Of a DNA stretch of 57,465 nucleotides, positions 27,657 to 36,370 are shown piece by piece (the stretch's first letter is position 1; each line of letters starts with the position of its first letter). This stretch comes from DASQZJ01 sp035638775. GTDB taxonomy: Bacteria > Pseudomonadota > Gammaproteobacteria > UBA5335 > SLRW01. Location of the stretch: contig DASQZJ010000056.1 in the NCBI GenBank assembly GCA_035638775.1, positions 1 to 57,465 of the forward strand, in the 5' to 3' direction. The position numbers were made by a program, and so were the translations under genes. Under the pieces are notes generated by a model, which did no database searches, was not told the origin of the DNA, and was given only the letters and a program-made list of their open reading frames with translations.

Positions 27657-28076
27657 CCAGACACACCGTATAGGGTCCGATCCTATGGAATTGGTTCACA
27701 CACTAGCAAAGACATCGAAACAGTGTTCCGGAAAACGACGAAGCCGGGCGATCGCTCGATGAGCGGATCGATGCCAGCTCAAACAGGCAGTTCCAAGCCC
27801 TTGGAACGAAACACACCATGCAGCTAGCTAGCCCTCGGCGTGGTGGCAGGCCGAGCGCCGTGCGTGGTGGCCCGCGGGGACGGTGCCAGACCGAGAACCA
27901 GGCTGGTGGATGTCCCGGGATTAGTCTGCTGGCTTCGGATCGGAATGGGTGGTAGCCCCTCAGCCGGGAAGTCTACCCGGTCGAGAATCTGCGTGCTACT
28001 TATTGGCAGCATTGCGGGTGCCGATTACCGCTCGAGTCGCTCGCGTATCCAGCGATCAATTACGGGCGGCTGCCGG
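27657..28076. other. Non-coding stretch upstream of the EAL-protein gene
   Basis: About 420 bases. No supported gene, tRNA or convincing promoter. The base composition is less GC-rich than the flanking core genes. Confidence 0.4.
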
Positions 28077-28706
28077 TCAATCCACGCTATCCGTGTCCAC
28101 CAACCTGCCGGAGAACGTATAGCGCAATGAACGACCATCGGGATACAAAAGAGAGATGGTCTGTCCGTCCTGGCCGAACTCGCAGTCGGCTGGCCAGCCG
28201 GATTCCGGTTTCCAGGAGGCAACCGCGGCAGCCCGTTCCAGATCGAATATCGTAAGAGCACCACCGCCGTGTTCGTCGGGCGAGCTGCACGACTGGCAGG
28301 CGGCAAAGCGCCCGTCCCGAGAGAGCCCATTGCTGAGCAGGGCGGTCCTGAAGTCATGGCTCAGGACGGTCTGTCCGTCGCGGCGAAAGCCATAGAAAGC
28401 TGCCCGAAGACCCTGTGCCAACGGCGCTTGGTCGTGGAGCACGAAGGTGCCCGTGTTCGCAACCTTTCCTTGGGCAGGCTGCCCCATGCGACCCTCGACA
28501 ACAAGGTCGCCGTCATCGAGCAGGAAGTAGTGGGCGTCGGCCGGAGCGGCGGTGCCATCCCCCATGACCGAGCCATTGGCCGCTTGCCACCCCAAGATAT
28601 AGCGACCGTTTGGAGAGGATACACAGGTAGCAAGGAATCCCTTGGCCAAGTCGCGCCGGGAGGGGTGCTCTGCCTTGCCGAACAGTGACGAGATCAATTG
28701 TTTCAA
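28077..28706 (-). CDS. Orphan hypothetical protein with beta-propeller-like repeats
   Basis: 209 residues, no family recognised with certainty. It contains spaced SPNGRYILGW, FRRDGQTVLSHD, LSRDGRFAACQSC and FGQDGQTISLLYPDGRSLRY units, resembling WD40/TolB-like blade edges. That is too few for a full propeller, so it may be part of one or an unusual small beta protein. There is no signal peptide or membrane segment. Base composition is clearly lower in G+C than the core genes, consistent with acquisition. It lies inside the possible tRNA-Ser island next to repeat copy C. Confidence 0.6.
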   Translation of the reverse strand: MKQLISSLFGKAEHPSRRDLAKGFLATCVSSPNGRYILGWQAANGSVMGDGTAAPADAHYFLLDDGDLVVEGRMGQPAQGKVANTGTFVLHDQAPLAQGLRAAFYGFRRDGQTVLSHDFRTALLSNGLSRDGRFAACQSCSSPDEHGGGALTIFDLERAAAVASWKPESGWPADCEFGQDGQTISLLYPDGRSLRYTFSGRLVDTDSVD

Positions 28707-29049
28707 TGGTTCCCCGCGAAGTGCGATCAGTATCCGCCGAGGCGAACGGGATACCCTGGGACATCGAGTGCTTGTACGCTCGCGAGTATAGAGTCTTGGC
28801 GGGAGGAGGGGATTCCACCAGCCAGCGGAAATACGACTCCGCCAGTCGGTGGCGGAGCCAATCGCGATGCACCCTGGTTGCGCTGGACACGACTCCTTGG
28901 AGCACCCTCTCCGCCAGCGTTTACCCGACGGCCCCGTGCGGGGCTTTCAATCTTTCCCCGTCCCGGCAAGACGCTGGACGGGCGTCACATCGCCCGGGGC
29001 AGCGGCCGGCGGGCGCGGACTGGAAGAACGCGGTTGCGGGAATTCGCCG
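28707..29049. other. Non-coding stretch containing tRNA-Ser repeat copy C
   Basis: No gene supported. The only recognisable item is the tRNA 3'-end fragment at 28903-28947. Confidence 0.4.
28903..28947 (+). repeat. tRNA-Ser 3'-end repeat, copy C
   Basis: CACCCTCTCCGCCAGCGT is identical to the tRNA end. It is followed by TTACCCGACGG and a GCCCCGTGCGGGGC hairpin with CTTT, a diverged version of the tRNA-Ser terminator. No tRNA 5' half precedes it. Confidence 0.75.
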
Positions 29050-29550
29050 CTATCGGCCGGAGGTTCCGGAGGATCCGCTGCCGGGCGCCTGGTTGAGGTT
29101 CCAGTTGCCGATGGTGGCGTTGATGCCATTGCCGCCCGGCTGGTTGTCGGCGCCGTAGGTCCAGATGTCGATCGGACCGTGCTGGCCCGGATTCAGGTAC
29201 CGGTAGGGATGTCCCCACGGATCCTTCGGCAGGCGGTCGATGTAGCCGCCGGCCTTCCAGTTGGGTGCGGGGGGATTTCCGTCCGGCTTCTTGACCAGGG
29301 CCTGCAGGCCCTGCTGCGTGGACGGGTAGTGATAATTGTCGAGCTTGTACATGTTCAGCGCGCTCTGCAGGGAGCGGATGTCCTGCTTCGCCTTGACGAT
29401 GCGCGCCGCGTCGGGGCGATTCATCACCCGCGGAACGATGATCGCTGCGAGGATGCCCATGATGGCCACCACCACCATGATCTCTATGAGCGTGAATGCC
29501 CTGATCCGACGTGGGGCATTCCGGCAGGTCCGGCGATGCGGGTCGTCCAC
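29050..29550 (-). CDS. gspG: Type II secretion major pseudopilin GspG
   Basis: 166 residues. The type IV pilin-like N terminus is AFTLIEIMVVVAIMGILAA with Glu5, followed by the GspG signature region (IRSLQSALNMYKLDNYHYPST, GLQALVKKP, LPKDPWGHPY). The residue before the expected cleavage point is Ala (codon GCA) instead of the near-invariant Gly. The start is probably GTG 29550, giving a 17-residue leader. No other T2SS gene is nearby. It lies 56 bases downstream of the GT9 gene on the same strand. Confidence 0.9.
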   Translation of the reverse strand: MDDPHRRTCRNAPRRIRAFTLIEIMVVVAIMGILAAIIVPRVMNRPDAARIVKAKQDIRSLQSALNMYKLDNYHYPSTQQGLQALVKKPDGNPPAPNWKAGGYIDRLPKDPWGHPYRYLNPGQHGPIDIWTYGADNQPGGNGINATIGNWNLNQAPGSGSSGTSGR

Positions 29551-29606
29551 GGCAATGGCCCGGTTGCTTGGCGGTACTTCCTTGTCCTGAGATCACCGAA
29601 TTCGTG

Positions 29607-30749
29607 TCAGGTTCCCGAGGCCGTGATCCGTCGGCTTGACGGGTCCGGGACGCGACGGGTCGTCGCCGTCCCGGTGACGCCGGACCGCTCCAGGATGTGC
29701 CGGGCCACATCCGCGGGGCCCAGGTCTCCCGCCTCGATCGCGAGCCCGCCGGGCCCATAGGGCCCCCAGTCCTCGGCAGGGGTCGTAGTGAAGATCGCCC
29801 GGACCGGTGCACCGGCGGCGCAGCCAAGATGCATCACGCCGCAGTCGAGGCAGATGAACTGGGTAAGCGCCCCCAGGACCGCTCCAAGCCGGCGGATGTC
29901 CGTGGAGTAATACGCGGGGAACCGATCACCCAGCATGGATCGGCCGGAGGCCGGCAGAATCTCCACCACGTGGTGACGCCGTCGCAGGGGCTCAAGGGAA
30001 GTCATGAACGCGTCCCACCACTCCCGAGGCAGAGCCTTGTGCCCGGTAGCGTTGGCGAATACACCGACGGCCCCGCTGCGTCCGGCGGAATTGTCGGCTG
30101 CCACGAGGGCCTCGAGGCGTTGCCGTCCCCATTCCCGCTCGGTCGCGTCCAGTCGAATATCCGGTGGCGGAAACCCGCCTTCCGTGATCGCGCCTGTCGC
30201 CATGCGAAGCAGGTGCACCGGGAGCATACCCTTGTGCCGGACGTGGTCCGGCACCGGCATGCCGTGGGTCAGTCCGGCGGATTTCTTCTCGCTCACGTAG
30301 CCGAGCTTGTAGCGTGCCCGGGCCACTCCGAGCACAAGGCGAGCTGACTGGGACTGGGGGTCGCTGTCAATGGCGAGGTCGTATTCGGTGGCCCTGAGCT
30401 GTCTCAGGCGCTCGAGATGGACGGGCAGATGGCGGATTCGGCCCGAGGGCACCGTCAGGATGCGCCTGACGCAGGGGTAATGGCCGTAGACTTCCCGCAC
30501 CACCGGGCTGCGCGAAACGACGTCGATCTCGGCACCCGGGTAGACGGCCTCCAGCTCCTGGAGGAGCGGTGTGAGCAGCAGGGTATTGCCGAGGCTGTGA
30601 CTGGTGCGCACCACCAGGATGTGGTGGATCCCGGTGGCGGGCAGGGGTGTGCCGGCGATATCCGCCTCCCGTCCGAGCGCCAGCCGGGTGAGACGCTGCG
30701 CAAGGCGTCGGCGGAGGTTGTCGCGGGGTGGCGGATCAGCAGCCGGCAT
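29607..30749 (-). CDS. Glycosyltransferase family 9 (heptosyltransferase-like) protein
   Basis: 380 residues. It shows the GT9 architecture: an N-terminal Rossmann half with HILVVRTSHSLGNTLLLTPLL and YPGAEIDVVSR, and a C-terminal nucleotide-sugar half with GVFANATGHKALPREWW, LGALTQFICLDCGVMHLGCAAGAPVRAIF and AEDWGPYGPG. GT9 enzymes add heptose in LPS core synthesis. Here there is no LPS cluster around it, so the acceptor is unknown. It is probably co-transcribed with gspG. Confidence 0.88.
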   Translation of the reverse strand: MPAADPPPRDNLRRRLAQRLTRLALGREADIAGTPLPATGIHHILVVRTSHSLGNTLLLTPLLQELEAVYPGAEIDVVSRSPVVREVYGHYPCVRRILTVPSGRIRHLPVHLERLRQLRATEYDLAIDSDPQSQSARLVLGVARARYKLGYVSEKKSAGLTHGMPVPDHVRHKGMLPVHLLRMATGAITEGGFPPPDIRLDATEREWGRQRLEALVAADNSAGRSGAVGVFANATGHKALPREWWDAFMTSLEPLRRRHHVVEILPASGRSMLGDRFPAYYSTDIRRLGAVLGALTQFICLDCGVMHLGCAAGAPVRAIFTTTPAEDWGPYGPGGLAIEAGDLGPADVARHILERSGVTGTATTRRVPDPSSRRITASGT

Positions 30750-31138
30750 GGCCGTTCAGTCTACGGTGTCGGTCCCGAAAATTGAAGCCGACCCCGGCGG
30801 GGCCGGAAACCTCTGCCGTGCCCAGTGGCCAACCGGGAATGTCGTGCCGCGTAATCAAGGGGTCACAAGCGCAGCGCAGCATGTGCGTGTCGGTCCGCCG
30901 GGGAGCGGGGACCGCGCAGGGCCGCACTTGCGGGTCACTGCCATCCCCTGGCCGCACCTGGTGGTTCGCGAACCGTGCCGTCGCGGTCTAAGCTTGGAGG
31001 ACGGCCAGGGACGGGAAACAGGGCGCAGGGATACCCGCAAGGGCAGTGGATGCCCCCGGCGGCACGGGTAGCAGGGCCGCGTCCGCGAGTGCGGCGGCCC
31101 ACCGGGTCCGCGATTGCAGCCGGTAAGAGGGGGCCAAC
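30750..31138. other. Intergenic stretch with a palindrome
   Basis: No gene supported. A perfect 12-base palindrome GGTTCGCGAACC lies at 30963-30974, about 165 bases before the next gene; it could be an operator. Confidence 0.35.
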
Positions 31139-31534
31139 ATGGTCAGAATCCGCATTCACTCCTGTGACGAGTCAGAGCCTTTTGCCCGGTTCCTGCCCCG
31201 GGAAGGCGTAGTGGTGTCGATGCCTCGGTGCTGCGACAGCCGGCACGTATGGAACCTGGTGCGCCTGGATCGGCCGGTGCGCTACGAGGGGCTGGAGTTC
31301 TCGCACTGCCTGGTGGCATCGCGATGGCTGGACCGCCCGATCAACAAGGTCCAGCCGGCGTCGGTCTTCCTGCTGCTGGTGCCGGCGGAAAGCTCCGCGG
31401 TGCCTGACGGCTTTTCTCGCAGTCAGTACCCGCGGGTCCCGCGCGGTGCCGCACAGGTGATCCCGGCCGAGGCCGTGCCACCGGCGTATCGTGCACCGGC
31501 CGCTGGCGGCGCGGCGGGCGCGGCTCCGGGGTAA
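31139..31534 (+). CDS. Hypothetical protein, Cys-containing, unknown function
   Basis: 131 residues from an ATG preceded by a purine-rich AGAGGGGG ribosome-binding stretch. The N-terminal 85 residues look like a folded alpha/beta domain with cysteines in HSCDESEPF, PRCCDSRHVWNLV and FSHCLVASRW. The tail is Ala/Pro/Gly-rich and probably disordered. No signal peptide or family was recognised. It converges on the PAS-GGDEF gene. Confidence 0.55.
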   Translation: MVRIRIHSCDESEPFARFLPREGVVVSMPRCCDSRHVWNLVRLDRPVRYEGLEFSHCLVASRWLDRPINKVQPASVFLLLVPAESSAVPDGFSRSQYPRVPRGAAQVIPAEAVPPAYRAPAAGGAAGAAPG

Positions 31535-31547
31535 CCGACGGCCGGGA

Positions 31548-33650
31548 TCACGCGAACGGCACGGTCGCCCCGATTTGCGCCCCCAGCGCGTAGTCCACCC
31601 CCGACGCCTCCAGGTCGCCCAGGACGGCCGCGTTGCCCACGGCGGGGGCGATCGTCCACTTGCCCGTGATCCGGGCGATCTCGGCGATCGCCCGGATCAC
31701 GCGCCCGGCGACGGGGTCCGCGGTCGTCTCGCGTACCAGGCCCGGATCGATCCTCACGAAGTCGACCGGCAGGTGTCGGAGCTGGACGAAAGAGCTCGCG
31801 GCATTACCGAAATGGTCCAGCGCGATCCGGCAGCGCAGCTTCTTGAGCGCCGCAATGAAGCGCATTGCCCGGCCGAAGTCCGCGCTCACCGCGGTCTCGG
31901 CGACCTGGAAACAAATCCGGGACGGGCAAACCGCGCTGCGGGTGAGCAGGTCCAGCGCCTGCTGCAGGAACTCTTCATCCCGGAGCGACTGGCCCGAGAG
32001 GTCGAGGGCGACGACGCCCGGGTCGCCGGCAGCGCCTGCCGCCAGCCCCGTCAGCACGCGCTGGAGGACCCAGCGGTCGATCCGGGGCAGGAGATGATAA
32101 CGCTCGGCCGCGGGCAGAAAGGCAGCGGCCGGGACGGCGGTGCCGTTGCCGTCCCGCATATGCAGCAGCACTTCCCGGTAGTCGGGTGCGTCGGCGCTCC
32201 GCAAGCGCATGGCATCCCGGGCACAAAGGCCCAGCCGGTCATCCCGCAGCGCGTCGTCGAGTTGCATCAGCCAGCGGCCACTGCCCGTGGGCCCGCCCGC
32301 ATCCCGGTCGTCCGGGCGCCAGGCCCGGACCCGGTTCCCGCCCTGCCCCTTGGCCAGGTAGCAGGCGCGGTCTGCCGCGTCAAGGGCGCCCGTGACGGTG
32401 GCCCGCGGCCCAGCGATCGGGACCACGCCGATGCTGGCGCCGATCTCGAAGATCCGGTCGCCCCGGCGGAAGGGCTCACGACGCAATGAGCGCAGCACCT
32501 TGTCGGCGATCTGCTCGGCCTTTTCCGGCGGGCAGCCGGCCAACAGTACGCCGAACTCGTCGCCGCCCAGCCGTGCCAGGGTGTCGCTGTCACGGATGCC
32601 GCGACGCAGGCGTGCGCTGACGCGCTCAAGCAGGGCGTCGCCGGCCATGTGCCCGCAGGTGTCGTTGACCCTCTTGAAATCGTCCAGGTCCACATACAAC
32701 AGGGCATGTACGGCTGCGCCCCGGCACGCGGAATCGACCAGCTCCCGCAGACGGCGTTCGAATTCGTATCGGTTGACCAGGCCGGTAAGCGCGTCGTGGG
32801 TGGCCTGGTAGGAGAGCTGCCGCTGCACGCGGTGCAGGGCGGTGACGTCGCGGAACACAATCACCCGGCCGGACGGGGCGTCGCCGCGTCCGCGCAGGCT
32901 GCTGCTGGTCTGCTCGATGGACAGTTGGCCGCCGCCCTCGACCCCCAGCACCGCGGCCCCGGCCGCTCGCAGGGGCCCGTCAGCCGCCGGCGGGCCGCCG
33001 TCGCGCGCCGGGCGCAGCCGGTAGACCCGGTGCAGGGGCTGCCCGCGCGCGCGGTCGCGGTCCCAGCCGGTGAGCCGCTCGGCGGCAGGGTTGAGGTATT
33101 CGATGCGGTCTTGCGCGTCGGTCGTGATGATACCTTCCCCGATGGACGCCAGGGTGACCAGCGCCCGCTCCTTCTCCGCCATCAGGGCGTCGCGGACGCG
33201 CTTGAGCTCGCTGATGTCGCGCACCGTGCCCTCGACGCCCGCGATGTTGCCCGCGGGGTCCCGGTAGTAGTGGGCATTGGTCGATACCCACGTGGTGCCG
33301 CCGCCGGCGGGCCGCATCTCGGCCTCATAGCTGGTGACCGCGCCGCCGCCTTCCTCGAGCGCGCGGAGGAAACGGGCGCGTTCCCCGGGGTCCACGTAGT
33401 AATCGGCGAGAAAAGTCCCGATCACGGCGTCGGGCGAGTACCCCCACAACCGCTGACAGGACGGCGACGCCCAGACGATCCGGCCGTCGGTGTCGGTCCG
33501 GTAGATCGCCTCCTGGATGTTGTCCAGGATCGGACACAGGCTCGCCTCGGACCCGGCCGGCGGTCGCCCGCCGCGTCCGCGGTCCGCGGCAGCGCGGATT
33601 GTTGCTCTGGTGCGGTCCTCCACGACGAACAGCTTTCTTCTGCAGGCCAT
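31548..33650 (-). CDS. PAS-PAS-GGDEF-EAL(degenerate) protein, probable diguanylate cyclase
   Basis: 700 residues from ATG 33650, no membrane helices. Two PAS domains (about 40-165 and 170-290) are followed by GGDEF (about 310-465) with an intact RLGGDEFGVLL and an upstream I-site RDSD, so c-di-GMP synthesis with product inhibition is expected. The C-terminal EAL-fold domain has lost its catalytic residues: ARDAMRLR for EALLR, VALDLSG for VNLS, LDHFGNA for DDFGTG and APAVGNA for AEGVE. It is likely a binding or regulatory domain. It is divergent from the carbonic anhydrase gene and about 4 kb from the EAL-active protein. Confidence 0.93.
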   Translation of the reverse strand: MACRRKLFVVEDRTRATIRAAADRGRGGRPPAGSEASLCPILDNIQEAIYRTDTDGRIVWASPSCQRLWGYSPDAVIGTFLADYYVDPGERARFLRALEEGGGAVTSYEAEMRPAGGGTTWVSTNAHYYRDPAGNIAGVEGTVRDISELKRVRDALMAEKERALVTLASIGEGIITTDAQDRIEYLNPAAERLTGWDRDRARGQPLHRVYRLRPARDGGPPAADGPLRAAGAAVLGVEGGGQLSIEQTSSSLRGRGDAPSGRVIVFRDVTALHRVQRQLSYQATHDALTGLVNRYEFERRLRELVDSACRGAAVHALLYVDLDDFKRVNDTCGHMAGDALLERVSARLRRGIRDSDTLARLGGDEFGVLLAGCPPEKAEQIADKVLRSLRREPFRRGDRIFEIGASIGVVPIAGPRATVTGALDAADRACYLAKGQGGNRVRAWRPDDRDAGGPTGSGRWLMQLDDALRDDRLGLCARDAMRLRSADAPDYREVLLHMRDGNGTAVPAAAFLPAAERYHLLPRIDRWVLQRVLTGLAAGAAGDPGVVALDLSGQSLRDEEFLQQALDLLTRSAVCPSRICFQVAETAVSADFGRAMRFIAALKKLRCRIALDHFGNAASSFVQLRHLPVDFVRIDPGLVRETTADPVAGRVIRAIAEIARITGKWTIAPAVGNAAVLGDLEASGVDYALGAQIGATVPFA

Positions 33651-33809
33651 TGTTGTTGTAATCGTGAAGATAACGCATCGCGGCGCCCCGCGCGAGGCGC
33701 AACCGCCGCCGCCCGATGATCGGCACTCGGCAGGGGACCGGATGGCGCTTGCGACCGGGCCAGCAGCGGTCCGGTCCGACCAAGCGGCGGCAACAGCAAA
33801 GGAGGTCCC

Positions 33810-34439
33810 GTGATTCCCGCAACAGAGGCGCTCGAGCGACTGCGCGAGGGCAACCGCCGCTTCGTCGACGGGCGGCACGGCCTGGAAGCGGGGATCACCC
33901 GGACCCGCCGCGAAGCGCTGGTCGCTGGCCAGGAGCCGTTCGCCGTGGTCCTGGGCTGTTCGGACTCGCGGGTCCCGGTGGAGATCGTGTTCGACCAGGG
34001 GCTCGGAGACCTGTTCGTGATCCGGGTGGCCGGCAACGTGGCGGCCGCTCCGGAGGCGGGTAGCGTGGAGTTCGCGGCCGGGAAGCTCGGCGCGCGGCTG
34101 GTCGTCGTGCTCGGACACACGCACTGCGGCGCCGTGACCGCCACTGTCGACGCGTTGCAGCATGCGGATGCCAGCGCCTCCCCCAACTTGCGCTCCATCG
34201 TGGACCGGATCCGGCCCGCGATGGAGCCACTGCTCGGGATGGAGCCGCACGCGGACCGTGAAGCGCTGATCCGCGAGGGAGTGCGCGCCAACGTACGGGT
34301 CGCCGCCAGCCAGCTGCGCCATGGCTCCCCAACGCTGGAGCGTCTGATAGAGGAGGAAGGCTTGCTGGTGGTCGGCGCCGAGTACTCCCTGGAAAGCGGA
34401 GAAGTCGAGTTCTTCGACGGCGTACCGGAACGCGCCTGA
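33810..34439 (+). CDS. Beta-class carbonic anhydrase
   Basis: Zinc enzyme interconverting CO2 and bicarbonate. It has 209 residues with the zinc-ligand motifs CSDSRVP and GHTHCGAV, plus VIRVAGN between them. The start is GTG 33810, directly preceded by a near-perfect AAAGGAGGT ribosome-binding site. It is divergent from the PAS-GGDEF gene. In an autotroph it could supply inorganic carbon, but no carboxysome or Rubisco genes are present here. Confidence 0.95.
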   Translation: MIPATEALERLREGNRRFVDGRHGLEAGITRTRREALVAGQEPFAVVLGCSDSRVPVEIVFDQGLGDLFVIRVAGNVAAAPEAGSVEFAAGKLGARLVVVLGHTHCGAVTATVDALQHADASASPNLRSIVDRIRPAMEPLLGMEPHADREALIREGVRANVRVAASQLRHGSPTLERLIEEEGLLVVGAEYSLESGEVEFFDGVPERA

Positions 34440-34602
34440 GCGCGCCACCGGTGCACCCGCCGCCTGCGCCAGGGCCTGTGGCGTGCCGCCTCCGCCCTTC
34501 GTTCATGACCCGTATTCCCCTCTGGAACAACGCGCCCCAGCGGGTTAGAGTTGGTCTATAGAACGAAAGGGCCGCAAGAGATGGCCCGGGGGGAGACAAG
34601 GC

Positions 34603-35184
34603 ATGACCAAACGCACGATTCGGACCACCTTCCACCGTGTCGGACTTGCCCTTTCGGGCGTGGTGTTGCTCGCCGAGGTCGGATTCGTCGGCTGGATGGT
34701 ATACAACGCCGGGGCCGACATCCTCGCCGAGCTTGCCGAGCCGTCGATCCTGACCCGGATCGTGATTGTCCTGTTCGTGGCGTTCGCCGGACTCGCATGG
34801 GGCATCGCCCGGCTCGCCGACCTGCTGGGCTGGGCCGCGGCGGCTCTGGGACAGGCCGATCGCGAGCAGTCGCCCGGGGCGCCGTGGGAGGATCGATCCT
34901 ATCGCCAGTTCCGCAAGCACTTGGCACCGGCCGAGGCCCGCCTGGCCCTGCGGCTGAGGCGCTGGGTTCACCCGCTCGGCTGGCTGGCCGCGACGGCGGT
35001 GGCCTGGCTGGTCACGGTCGCGAGCGTGCGGCTCGGTCACGCCGGCGACGTCGGGGTGCTGGTCGAGTTCCCGCTGCTGTTCGCGCTCGTACTGGCGGGC
35101 GCCTGCTGTCTGCCCCGCCAGCTGGCTGGAAAAGGCCACTCCCGGCGCCCGCCGGGTACGCGGCACGTGCCGCTCCGGACCTGA
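34603..35184 (+). CDS. Hypothetical multi-pass membrane protein
   Basis: 193 residues from ATG 34603 with a GGGGGAGA ribosome-binding stretch. Hydrophobic segments lie at about 13-33, 50-72, 118-136 and 145-165. A charged cytoplasmic-type loop (ADREQSPGAPWEDRSYRQFRKHL) lies between the second and third, and the tail is basic. No family recognised. A TATAGA sequence about 40 bases upstream may be its -10. Confidence 0.7.
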   Translation: MTKRTIRTTFHRVGLALSGVVLLAEVGFVGWMVYNAGADILAELAEPSILTRIVIVLFVAFAGLAWGIARLADLLGWAAAALGQADREQSPGAPWEDRSYRQFRKHLAPAEARLALRLRRWVHPLGWLAATAVAWLVTVASVRLGHAGDVGVLVEFPLLFALVLAGACCLPRQLAGKGHSRRPPGTRHVPLRT

Positions 35185-35224
35185 CGGGCGCGAGGGCCGT
35201 GCGCAGGACGCCGAGCTGGCTTGG

Positions 35225-36370
35225 CTACCAATGGAACTGCGCGCGCACGCCGGCAAGCCAGGCGTTGTCGAGCCGGTGCGTGGCGCCGGGATCCACGAGG
35301 TACTGGATGTCCGGCTGCAGCGTGAGGTAATCGCCCAGCACGAATTGCCAGGTGACCTCACAGACAGTCTCGGCGCCGGCCGCATCCGGCGTGACCCGCC
35401 GCCACGCGCGCGTCGTATAGGCGCGCGCCAGCGCCAGCCCGAAGACGTCGTCCGGCCTGCCGCGAGCCAGGCCGGTGGCGGTCACGCCGATCCCGAGATA
35501 GCGACCGATGACGTTGGTCGTGCGACGCGCGCTCCCCAGTTGCAGGAACCCGTTCCAGGCGGGGCCACGGCCGGAATCCAGCGGCGCCTGGGCGATCAGA
35601 TATACGCTGTGATCGCGGTTGCGCGGCTCGCCCGCCGGACCGGGGTAATCGCTGGTCTGATACCACCCGCCCACGGCCGCTTTCCAGCGGCCGTTTCGAC
35701 CGCCGCGAAAGCCGGTTTCCCCGGCGTAGAAGAGCCCGTGTCCGGGGTCGAAGTGGATGTGCGTGCCGCCCGGATTATCGGGATCGCCCGGCCGGCCATC
35801 GTAGACTCCCGCCAGCGCGTATGCCCCGCGGGGGGAGCGCCAGCGCAGCACTGCCCCCACCGTGGTCGTCGGATACTGGGAAACGTGGGACTGGGCGGTG
35901 GTGGCCGGGATCCCGAACGAGCTGTTCAGGAACAGGGACGCGGCCTCCAGGGTGTTGAACAGCGCGTTGTAATCCTGCAGCCCGAGGCGCGTGCTGATGC
36001 CGGCGCCGCCGAAACGGTGCTGGTACCAGGCGGAATAGACCTTCAACGTGTTGTACGCCTCGACGTTGTCCAGTCCCTGGAGATCTCCCGCCTGGCTGGA
36101 TATGGAGCCGCCGAAGGTCCCCAGCACGCGCAGCCGGAGACGGTCCGCCCGGCTGCCGCCCCAGGCCCGGCCGTCAACGGTCGTCCCCAGGAACAGGTTC
36201 CCGGGGCCGGCGCCGCCGCGATGCCGCCCGCCCTGCAGGTCCCGGAAATAGTCCTGGGTCAGGGTCGCCCCTGCCTGCACGCCCGGGCCGAGCGCGTGCG
36301 CGTCCGCGAGGGGCGGCGAAAGCCCGATCGCCGCCAGCAGCATGAGCGTCCCTGGAACGCGTCCCCTCAT
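35225..36370 (-). CDS. Carbohydrate porin, OprB-like family
   Basis: 381 residues from ATG 36370 with a signal peptide (MRGRVPGTLMLLAAIGLSPP...ADAHA). The rest is a chain of amphipathic beta-strands. Family-like features are LGLQDYNALFNTLEAASLFLNSSFGIP, GVYDGRPGDPDNPGGTHI and WNGFLQLGSA, ending in the aromatic C terminus GVRAQFHW typical of barrel proteins. Probably an outer-membrane diffusion channel; the substrate is not inferable. It is divergent from the DUF929 gene across about 580 bases. Confidence 0.85.
   Translation of the reverse strand: MRGRVPGTLMLLAAIGLSPPLADAHALGPGVQAGATLTQDYFRDLQGGRHRGGAGPGNLFLGTTVDGRAWGGSRADRLRLRVLGTFGGSISSQAGDLQGLDNVEAYNTLKVYSAWYQHRFGGAGISTRLGLQDYNALFNTLEAASLFLNSSFGIPATTAQSHVSQYPTTTVGAVLRWRSPRGAYALAGVYDGRPGDPDNPGGTHIHFDPGHGLFYAGETGFRGGRNGRWKAAVGGWYQTSDYPGPAGEPRNRDHSVYLIAQAPLDSGRGPAWNGFLQLGSARRTTNVIGRYLGIGVTATGLARGRPDDVFGLALARAYTTRAWRRVTPDAAGAETVCEVTWQFVLGDYLTLQPDIQYLVDPGATHRLDNAWLAGVRAQFHW

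Larger units (their letters stand above)
24329..28947. mobile_element. Possible small genomic island bounded by tRNA-Ser 3'-end repeats
   Basis: The 17-18 base direct repeat CACCCTCTCCGCCAGCG(T) plus a terminator-like hairpin bounds this 4.6-kb segment on both sides. It carries a dCache-GAF-GGDEF-EAL gene and a propeller-like orphan, with long non-coding stretches and lower G+C toward 28 kb. No integrase or relaxase is visible, so it would be a remnant or non-autonomous. The alternative is simple tRNA-fragment duplication. Confidence 0.35.

Noticed and set aside
27824..28012. 62-residue minus-strand frame as a small gene
   Set aside because: No ribosome-binding site, Thr/Pro/Arg-rich composition and no recognisable pattern.
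28850..28920. tRNA gene at copy C
   Set aside because: Only the last 18 bases match; the upstream sequence does not fold into a tRNA.
24416..29049. Integrase or transposase gene in the possible island
   Set aside because: No frame shows tyrosine/serine recombinase or DDE motifs.
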